Shown piece by piece: positions 56,317 through 64,000 of a stretch of DNA of 64,000 nucleotides; positions within the stretch are counted from its first letter, which is position 1; each line of letters starts with the position of its first letter. The stretch is from Aurelia coerulea (lineage: Eukaryota; Cnidaria; Scyphozoa; Semaeostomeae; Ulmaridae). Below the pieces are notes generated by a model. It was given only the letters and a program-made list of their open reading frames with translations. It did no database searches and was not told the origin of the DNA. The translations under genes were made by a program, and so were the position numbers. Location of the stretch: the NCBI GenBank assembly GCA_039566865.1, contig CM076954.1, positions 7,510,001 to 7,574,000 of the forward strand, written 5' to 3'.

Positions 56317-57021
56317 CCCCCCCCCCTCTACCCTGGGTACCAGCCTCTCTAACATAAAAACAGTCTTTATGTTAGAGAGTCTGGTTCCCAGGGTACCCCC
56401 CCCTCTCTTTTTCTTCAAAACTACAAGAGATATAACAATTAACTTACGCTAATTGTTCTTTGGACAACTTGCGTTACAAAAACAACAATAGAGGTTTAAT
56501 TTCTCACGTTAGTCGTTGCTAGGCAACCAAAAACAATGGGAAAATCGTCACAATTTAGCTACTGATTTAAAAAGCAAAATTCGTCCAGATTGTTTTGCCC
56601 CCCCCCCCTCTACCCTGGGTACCAGCCTCTCTAACATAAAAACAGTTTTATGTTAGAGAGTCTGGTTCCCAGGGTACCCCCCCCCCCTCTCTTTTTCTTC
56701 AAAACTACAAGAGATATAACAATTAACTTACGCTAATTTTTCTTTGGACAACTTGCGTTACAAAAACAACAATAGAGGTTTAATTGCTCACGTTAGTCGT
56801 TGCTAGGCAACCAAAAACAATGGGAAAATCGTCACAATTTAGCTACTGATTTAAAAAGCAAAATTCGTCCAGATTGTTTTGCCCCCCCCCTCTACCCTGG
56901 GTACCAGCCTCTCTAACATAAAAACAGTTTTATGTTAGAGAGTCTGGTTCCCAGGGTACCCCCCCTCTCTTTTTCTTCAAAACTACAAGAGATATAACAA
57001 TTAACTTACGCTAATTGTTCT
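56317..57021. repeat. Tandem repeat of about 282 bp, each unit with a strong hairpin
   Basis: Units start with a poly-C run then taccctgggtaccagcctct at about 56317, 56597 and 56881. Each contains two near-perfect inverted arms of about 30 bases (ctctctaacataaa / tttatgttagagag inside taccctgggt / acccagggta), followed by a shared acgttagtcgttgctaggca block. The third unit is cut at 57021 by the Penelope-like insertion and continues at 59309-59430. Confidence 0.9.
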
Positions 57022-57422
57022 AATTGGAACATCATTTGGAAATCGCAGCTTGATGAGAAATCTTAGGGCGAGTACGACGACAAAAAACATCATGTTCATT
57101 GACTCATATTTCATATCAATAAGTTAGAAAATTGACAAGTCCATGTTATAATTAGAGTGACATAAATCAAGTGACATAAATCAAGTGGCTAAGCTATATT
57201 AAATTAGAACGTTTCGAACCTTCCTAGGTCCATCCTCAGCAAGTTGACTGGGTGGAGTAACGATTAAATACTGAAAGAGATACACGCTAGTGAGAATTGG
57301 GAATAGTCCAAAAAAGGGCAAAATAGCCATATAAAGATAAAGCTGTGTGCAAAAGGGGAGAAAAACGACTGGAGAAACCGGTAAAAACCAGTAATACTGG
57401 TAGAAAAACGGAGACAAACAAC

Positions 57423-58085
57423 TCAGAACAGTACCAGGGGGATTGAGGATTGCTGAGAATTAAGGGAAGGGTGGTCCCGAAGGATTAAGAGACTTTCGTG
57501 AATAAGAAGGTCAAAAGAATTCTCAGTTTTGCTGAGAATATCAAAATCTTCAAGGGATCCATTATGGCCGGACTTAGAAATGTGGTCCCCAATGGCAGAA
57601 CAGTTACTTTTTATCTTTTGACCTGCTTTGTTGATTCCCAAGTGCTCTCTACAGCGGGTAACTAAATTACGGGTTGTTTTCCCATAGTACAAGGCATGGC
57701 AGCCAGGACACTTATATGAGTAAACTACAGAAGAGCACATGAGAATAGGGAAGCGGTCCTTAAACCTAAAATATGATGCTAAACGCTTAGGAGAATTGAA
57801 AATAAACTTAAGCCTGAGATTAGGGTAACATTGTTTAAAGAGCCTAGTAAGCTTAGTTTTAACTTGCAAACTATAACTTCCTAGAAAGGGGAGGCAGAAC
57901 ATAAGAAACTGCTTTTCTTCGCGAGTAGGTGGAGGCCTTTTACTAAACTGCTGATCCAAGAAGGTTTTAATGACACGATCAACAAGTGGCACAGGGAAAC
58001 AGTTTTCTTTCAAAATTCGTTTTATTCTAACAACCTCATCATGAAAATTTAAATACGTAGAACAAATGTGAAAAGCGCGGTACAC
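57423..58085 (-). CDS. Penelope-like element ORF, C-terminal part with GIY-YIG domain (left arm)
   Basis: A 220-codon open frame. The N-terminal part (RIKRILKENCFPVPLVDRVI, FLMFCLPFLGSYSLQVKTKL) is the thumb/linker region of Penelope-like reverse transcriptases. The C-terminal part is YSYKCPGCHALYYGKTTRNL, VTRCREHLG, then HISKSGH and LLIHESLLILRDHPSLNSQ, a GIY-YIG nuclease (Y..KCP.C...Y+G.T...L..R..EH; catalytic Arg and the Glu of HESL). The reverse transcriptase palm is not present, so the frame is truncated at its 5' side; the ATG used is only the first in the retained frame. It differs from the right-arm copy at only a few residues. Confidence 0.85.
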   Translation of the reverse strand: MYRAFHICSTYLNFHDEVVRIKRILKENCFPVPLVDRVIKTFLDQQFSKRPPPTREEKQFLMFCLPFLGSYSLQVKTKLTRLFKQCYPNLRLKFIFNSPKRLASYFRFKDRFPILMCSSVVYSYKCPGCHALYYGKTTRNLVTRCREHLGINKAGQKIKSNCSAIGDHISKSGHNGSLEDFDILSKTENSFDLLIHESLLILRDHPSLNSQQSSIPLVLF

Positions 58086-58314
58086 TAGAACCCTAATTAA
58101 ATTGACCTTGTATTTATTAGGCGAGAGAGATCCAAAATCAGTGTAAAGTCCTGTAAAAGTCTTCTTCCTATATAAGCTAGTAGAGAAACTATTAGTTTCT
58201 CTATTAAATAGTTTCTCTACTAGCTTATATAGGAAGAAGACTTTTACAGGACTTTACACTGATTTTGGATCTCTCTCGCCTAATAAATACAAGGTCAATT
58301 TAATTAGGGTTCTA

Positions 58315-58977
58315 GTGTACCGCGCTTTTCACATTTGTTCTACTTATTTAAATTTTCATGATGAGGTTGTTAGAATAAAACGAATTTTGAAAGAAAACTG
58401 TTTCCCTGTGCCACTTGTTTATCGTGTCATTAAAACCTTCTTGGATCAGCAGTTTAGTAAAAGGCCTCCACCTACTCGCGAAGAAAAGCAGTTTCTTATG
58501 TTCTGCCTCCCCTTTCTAGGAAGTTATAGTTTGCAAGTTAAAACTAAGCTTACTAGGCTCTTTAAACAATGTTACCCTAATCTCAGGCTTAAGGTTATTT
58601 TCAATTCTCCTAAGCGTTTAGCATCATATTTTAGGTTTAAGGACCGCTTCCCTATTCTCATGTGCTCTTCTGTAGTTTACTCATATAAGTGTCCTGGCTG
58701 CCATGCCTTGTACTATGGGAAAACAACCCGTAATTTGGTTACCCGCTGTAGAGAGCACTTGGGAATCAACAAAGCAGGTCAAAAGATAAAAAGTAACTGT
58801 TCTGCCATTGGGGACCACATTTCTAAGTCCGGCCATAATGGATCCCTTGAAGATTTTGATATTCTCTGCAAAACTGAGAATTCTTTTGACCTTCTTATTC
58901 ACGAAAGTCTCTTAATCCTTCGGGACCACCCTTCCCTTAATTCTCAGCAATCCTCAATCCTCCTGGTACTGTTCTGA
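58315..58977 (+). CDS. Penelope-like element ORF, C-terminal part with GIY-YIG domain (right arm)
   Basis: Mirror copy of 57423-58085, also 220 codons and open. A few substitutions separate them (Asp to Tyr in PLVxRVI, Phe to Val in LRLKxIF, Ser to Cys before KTENSFD, Pro to Leu near the end). Both frames are uninterrupted, which argues for a young duplication or insertion. The catalytic GIY-YIG pattern is conserved. The RT domain is missing. Confidence 0.85.
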   Translation: MYRAFHICSTYLNFHDEVVRIKRILKENCFPVPLVYRVIKTFLDQQFSKRPPPTREEKQFLMFCLPFLGSYSLQVKTKLTRLFKQCYPNLRLKVIFNSPKRLASYFRFKDRFPILMCSSVVYSYKCPGCHALYYGKTTRNLVTRCREHLGINKAGQKIKSNCSAIGDHISKSGHNGSLEDFDILCKTENSFDLLIHESLLILRDHPSLNSQQSSILLVLF

Positions 58978-59308
58978 GTTGTTTGTCTCCGTTTTTCTAC
59001 CAGTATTACTGGTTTTTACCGGTTTCTCCAGTCGTTTTTCTCCCCTTTTGCACACAGCTTTATCTTTATATGGCTATTTTGCCCTTTTTTGGACTATTCC
59101 CAATTCTCATTAGCGTGTATCTCTTTCAGTATTTAATCGTTACTCCACCCAGTCAACTTGCTGAGGATGGACCTAGGAAGGTTCGAAACGTTCTAATTTA
59201 ATATGGCTTAGCCACTTGATTTATGTCACTTGATTTATGTCACTCTAATTATAACATGGACTTGTCAATTTTCTAACTTATTGATATGAAATATGAGCTA
59301 ATTGTTCT

Positions 59309-59994
59309 TTGGACAACTTGCTTTTCAAAAACAACAATAGAGGTTTAATTGGTCACATTAGTCGTTGCTAGGCAACCAAAAACAATGGGGAAATCGTCAA
59401 AATTTAGCTACTGATTTAAAAAGCAAAGTCGTCCAGATTAACATGAGATAACAGGCAGAATTGTAGCGAGAAGTAGCAAATAGAATAGAGAGATATCTAC
59501 ACAAAACAATCTTAATTCAATATGCAACTCTTGCTAATTAAGAGCTTCTAATTAGTGAAAATAGTTAGTAATAGGAACCTGACACTGTTTTATGTACGTT
59601 TTGAGGTATATTGCCCTAATTCATTCATTCTATGACGTCGTAAAGATAAATGACGTCTTGGATATCAAACGTTGCTGATTTCAGCAATTATAAACAAACT
59701 ATATATTAATTGAAAGTACTCATCAAGACCAATCGAATGGGGTATATAACTTTATCATTGGTGCTATTTGCAAGAATGTAGCGTGGATTTTAAGATTTTC
59801 TTTGTGACCAGTCTCCAAATAAGGGCATCTGGATGTCACGTGGTACAAGAATGGACCATGAAATTTTTTTAATTTTGATGGCCAATTAAATTTAAGGAAA
59901 AGTAAAGAAGTTGCAACACCGTATCTACATATCTACAACAGTGGTGGAGATATTTGAGAAAGTTTGGTAAGGGGAGTCCCCGGTCCAAACAGGG
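59309..59994. other. Right part of the TTAA element; no gene
   Basis: The remainder of the third hairpin-repeat unit (to about 59430, with ttagtcgttgctaggcaacc), then AT-rich non-coding sequence up to the right terminus. Confidence 0.5.
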
Positions 59995-59998
59995 TTAA

Positions 59999-61444
59999 AG
60001 CTCATTTACAGTTCCAGGCTAGGCTCGGACCTTCAGGCAGGGAACTAAAATCCAGGCCAAGAAGAACCCGGCAAAACTTTCTGAGGCCGTATTAACCGGG
60101 CTTAAGTCGCCATTTAACCCCCATTTAACCCTATTCATCTACATTTACATCTACATCTACAGCAATACTTTGCAAGACCAATTAGCATTGCTGCAAAGTG
60201 GATTGCAGCTATTTCACCTGGGCTCTTTTGCCGGGAAGCCAAATTCAGAGATTTCAGACACTTTGAATCAACGGAAGATAACATTTTCAGCACAAATAGC
60301 AAAAAGCTACAATCCATAACGGAATTATTGTGGTTCATAGGCTACATTACGTCCCTGGATCTGTTAAATGATTTTACTTTCGAATTTAGGCATATTTCAC
60401 TCCCGTCAATAAAGTGGGGGGGGGGGGGGGTTGATCAGTATATGCGCCCTTTATTTAGTATGTGGTTATGAGTTGAAACGCAAAATCTTGTGTTTGTTCT
60501 CAAGTATCAAAACATGAACATGAAGCTTTCCTCGTACCTGTGACAATATATTTTCTTAGGTTCAAAATACAACGATTAGAGAGATCGATAGTAGGCAAGC
60601 GAAAGCTTTTACGTTGCATTTAGAATACCCTACCGCATAGTTTTGAAGACTTGAAGCTGACAGGATATTTCTGAGGATTGGCCAGCATAGATAAAAAATG
60701 AAAGTTTTTAAGATACTTCAGAGGCAAGTTTTTGAAGAGTAAAATCAAAACTATCGCGCTTCACACAGTTTTACTCTTATTTAGGAGATCCAATTTTGTT
60801 CGCATATCAAAGACGCAAAGTTTGGAGTGGCCACTCTGGCCCGGTTATAAAAGTTCCGTACCGTTTCAAAGCCAGCTATAGCTTCGTTTAATGTCGTTGA
60901 AATGATATCTAGCAAATACAAAGACACTGATATGACTTTACGTCGTCTTTGAAGGGCTTTATTGGCGAGGACCAAGACCCCAAATGATAAGCCGTAGTCA
61001 AAATCAGTTTTCTCCGAATTTACGCTTTCCTTTAGAGAAAGCTGCGAGGAAAATTTGAGGATATTAGTACTGAGTTGGAAAATATAAATTTTTCCTGAAT
61101 TGATCTTATAGTCGCTTGCAAGAGGAGCTAAATGTGGGGGGTACTTTCCCTCGTCGATTCTTTTGTTTATGTGACATCATGGTCACATCTGATTGGCTAA
61201 CACGCAAATGTAACATCCGGGTCGGCTCTATTGAAAGATTATTTGACCTTGTTTATTAGAATAAGATGAAGAGCATTAGAATAGTAGAGTAACGTGTGTC
61301 CCAAACAATTTTCCCTGTTTGAACAGCTCCAGAAAAAAAACAGTCATTGCCTTGCAACCTCGTCCCCATGTCTCAAAAAGGTTTCTACCGCCAATCTATT
61401 TGGGCCCCCTTTGGGCTACGGTACCGGTTGCCAAAATCGTGCTG
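59999..61444. other. Unassigned sequence between two elements
   Basis: One open plus-strand stretch at about 60161-60400 follows an acceptor-like catctacatctacag and reads QQYFARPISIAAKWIAAISP, LFCREAKFRDFRHFESTEDN, then LLWFIGYITSLDLLN. I recognise no family, and it has no start codon. A poly-G run lies at about 60417-60430. Nothing else is supported. Confidence 0.3.
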
Positions 61445-61452
61445 TATTTGAC

Positions 61453-63795
61453 CAGTGGCGAAGCTAGCGGTCATGCTGCTCATGCTCAGCATGAGCAACA
61501 ATTTTCAGAGATATGATGAATATTTTTTCACCAGAAAAAATATTTCTTTGAGAAACTTTCTTTAAAATCACAACATATGTCATAGTACAACACATTTTAC
61601 CCTTTGCATCTTGACCTGTCGATACCTTGGTCCCCTGTGTTAACTCGTGCGCGATTCGGAGCGCCAGACCTATCATAGGGTTTCTATACTAATGTTGTAG
61701 CTACACTGTGCAGTTATGGTCAAATTTCACTGTTTTCCGTACTGGTTCCCTATGTTATGTCGTGCTGATCTGAAATCGCAGGATATGGGTCACTATGATC
61801 ATAAACCTAGCAATGAAATGATTGGCTGGAGCTGATCTAACGCATGCCCATTGCGCCAGTTTTTGACTCAAGGTCCTGCTTAAGTTCAAAAGCAGGATAC
61901 GCATTGAAACAATGGAAATTATGACGATATAAACTTTGTCTTGTGAAGTTGACTGGCCTAGGCTCCGTTCAAGATGAGGTGTCAGTGCCCCTACATACAC
62001 GTCTAGTTGGAGAATTATTATTTTAACTTTGATTATTGTGGAATGCAAAGATTCACTGGAAGTCCTTCTTTATCGAGGGAGACATTGTGCAGCTTAGTTA
62101 TCGAGAAAATCTTGCGCAGCTTCAGCGAGCAGAAGCCAGAAAGTGAGGGTATATGATAGGCCTATCTAAGACAATAACCAAAATCCAAATGCAAAGCAAA
62201 GCTTGTTCTGAAGAGGAAAGACAGTGTCCCAGGATGTTCCAAGAAGTCTCGTGGTAAAAGAAGGAAGGTAGGAAGGTAGGCTGTGGGGAAAATTCCAGTA
62301 CTGTGAAAATAATGATTAAGAAACTATTTATTTTGATAAAGGATGTGCCTAACATATTTTACAGTGTTTTCACTCGTTTCCTGTATCATATTACTCGAAA
62401 AGTACTTGAGAGACGTCTAAACATTGGAAATGCTTAAAAAAACATCGTTTTGAAATGTTCATAATGGCATAGGCAGTGAACATGAACATTGTGATAGAAC
62501 CTGTAAGAAACTCGTAAGAAACTCTGAGTACTGCAAATCTGATAATTTTAAGGAACTTTCAGTACCGAGCAAAATTCTTAGTTTCTCATAAAGAAATATG
62601 TGCAAGTGTTCTTTTTGCCATATTCATAGACAAGTCTAGTATTTTAGACTTCCCTTCGAAGAAAATTGTCCTGTTCATGCAGTATTATCATAATTTGTTG
62701 CTGACAAAAGGAACTTTTGCAAGAGAATTTTCTCTCTGCATTATTATTATCTCCAGGGTACTTTGCTTTGGCTAGGAAAGGGATGCTCAAGATACTCTTT
62801 GGCCTTTGGGTCTAAAATTTTGACCAAAAAATTAATATTTTTAGGTTTGTCATTTGTACAAGAATATCTATGAGTTCCCTGAACTTCTAGATTATTTTCT
62901 GGGTCTCAAGCTGAGAAAAATTGAAAAAAATATAAAAATGAATTTACAAACAAATTCAAAGTCAAGCAGCATTATCAAAATACGTGAACTTTTAAATATA
63001 TACATTACATGAAATCTATCATGATATTTTGTACCCCAGCCAGAGCACCCTTACCCTATTTATATAAGAATAACCGCCCCCCCCCCCCACCAGGTTATTA
63101 TTAGCATATGTGTTGCTAACTAAAGGAGCTTTCCAAGAGAACTTTGCTTTTTATGGATTATAGTCATACTGAAATTTGTTGATTGAGGAACTTTTCAAGT
63201 GTACCCTACTTCCTTTGCTGTGTTATCATAATTTGTTGTAGATCAGAGCCTTCTCCCACAACCTTCTCCCACAACAAGAACCAATCTGCTTGCAAGATGA
63301 GTTGTTAGTTTCATTGCCCCAAATGTTACTGTTGCCTATTAGCTGATGGGGTTCCTTCTGCTTAAAAAGATATTCCTGTGATCTGGGACTTGAGTTTCAG
63401 TCAATGATCTTTTCATTGAGGATCAAACATGTCTGGCAACTGCTCAACAGGAATGATTGTATGACATCTGAAACCCTAACACATGCCTGCAAGATTTGTG
63501 ATAAACAAATGTTTTACTGCTGAAATGCCTGTTTTGAAACAAGAACATTTTTGAGAACAATTCTTGGCCTAAAATTTTTGAAAATAAGAATTTTTCATGA
63601 ATGTATAGGTTTATTTTATATCTCTACAGAAATGGGCATTGCTCAAGCCTTTTACAAAGATGGGCGTTCCCAGGCAGAAAATTGGGCGTGGCCCAAGATA
63701 TTTTCCGCGCCCTTTCCGCCTCCGGCGCAAGGAGCTTCTCCTATTCGCCTTCCGCCCAGAGCATGACCTACCATCTTCGCCCAGCTTCGCCACTG
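61453..63795. mobile_element. hAT-like element, 2.34 kb, exact 8-bp target duplication
   Basis: The left end cagtggcgaagctag and the right end ccagcttcgccactg are inverse copies, with a looser inner gtcatgctgctc / gagcatgacc match. tatttgac flanks both sides (61445-61452 and 63796-63803). The body has no recognisable transposase. It carries loosely repeated aaaggagctttccaagagaa-type phrases at 62700-63260 and a poly-C run near 63077. Non-autonomous copy. Confidence 0.8.
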
Positions 63796-63803
63796 TATTT
63801 GAC

Positions 63804-64000
63804 GTCGTTTTGTTTTGCATAAATTATCAGCTGCAGAATTATTACAAAACTCTATTGTTTCAATATGAAAACTGAGTTTGACAGATTTGACAGAATTCTG
63901 CCTTTTACAGTAAATCCCCGCATACAAGAAACTTAAGGTAACTCTGCTTTCCGCTCTAGTGCACAGCGAAATGCTGTTTCGCAAAACCACTCTCCTCAGA
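63804..64000. other. Window end; nothing recognised
   Basis: About 200 bases of AT-rich sequence after the hAT-like element. No exon is recognised. Confidence 0.4.

Larger units (their letters stand above)
57022..59296. mobile_element. Palindromic Penelope-like element pair with 12-bp target duplication
   Basis: Two copies of the same 3' half-element lie in opposite orientation (3' ends outward), with arms 57103-58192 and 58209-59297 and a short non-matching centre (about 58193-58208). gctaattgttct flanks the whole at 57010-57021 and 59297-59308, so it was inserted as a unit. An extra 81 bases (57022-57102) occur only on the left. Each arm has a GIY-YIG ORF and a 3' UTR with the gctgaggatgg..ctagg...cgaaacgt signature. 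Confidence 0.88.
56275..59994. mobile_element. Candidate TTAA-flanked composite element
   Basis: TTAA at 56271-56274 and 59995-59998 brackets ends ccctttgtgggcc and ggtccaaacaggg, which match inversely at about 11 of 15 positions. Inside are hairpin-bearing tandem repeats and a later Penelope-like insertion. Without that insertion the element would be about 1.4 kb. No transposase. The terminal similarity is modest. Confidence 0.45.

Noticed and set aside
58681..58902. Minus frame of 73 codons
   Set aside because: Antisense shadow of the Penelope GIY-YIG frame.
57199..59201. 72-codon hydrophobic frames in the Penelope arms (57199-57417 and 58983-59201)
   Set aside because: They lie in the element's 3' UTR after the stop of the main ORF, and the frame runs through the conserved UTR signature; probably not translated.

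Overview
This is a repeat-dominated stretch of an animal nuclear genome. It has spliced exons with GT/AG boundaries, long introns, many classes of transposable element and AT-rich intergenic sequence, and no sign of bacterial gene organisation. The mix of APE-type and restriction-like-endonuclease LINEs, Penelope-like elements, hAT, TA-site and TTAA-site elements, plus a P2X7-C-domain gene, fits a marine invertebrate. A cnidarian is my best guess, but nothing here proves it.

Left part (1-17,000): decayed direct repeats, then a coding-looking but almost certainly non-coding minisatellite (2,931-4,522), then more duplicated fragments. A probable small gene for a P2X7 C-terminal-domain protein follows (exon 9,550-10,044, possible upstream exon 8,810-8,914). 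A truncated DDE-type transposase lies at 11,076-11,997 (-). A minus-strand LINE at about 12,000-14,150 carries a 2A-type GDVETNPGP motif ahead of its APE endonuclease and is itself interrupted by a plus-strand LINE. A plus-strand LINE follows (15,126-17,021), interrupted by a hAT element.

Centre (17,022-36,344): an R4/Dong-like LINE that sits between TAA microsatellites is split by an 18.2-kb tandem array (17,448-35,675). The array is seven near-identical units of about 2.58 kb plus a terminal repeat. It starts and ends exactly with the same 219-bp inverted-repeat element, and the whole block is flanked by a TA duplication in the LINE frame. This is the most unusual object in the window.

Right part (36,345-64,000): LINE 3' ends, one interrupted by a TTAA-flanked MITE; TA-flanked elements with a GGTGTCCC-type terminus; and the first three exons of a glutamate carboxypeptidase II / NAALADase-like gene (43,433-43,662; 46,317-46,599; 53,622-53,744, + strand). 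Its introns are loaded with repeats, including a 180-bp satellite with dimeric higher-order structure. Beyond exon 3 there is a TTAA-flanked composite element whose hairpin tandem repeats were interrupted by a palindromic Penelope-like element with its own target duplication, and a 2.3-kb hAT-like element with an 8-bp duplication (61,453-63,795). Catalytic exons of the carboxypeptidase were not found and presumably lie to the right of the window.

Only two host genes have real support: the carboxypeptidase-like gene and the P2X7-C-domain gene. Almost everything else is mobile or repetitive DNA at different stages of decay, with nesting that allows relative dating.
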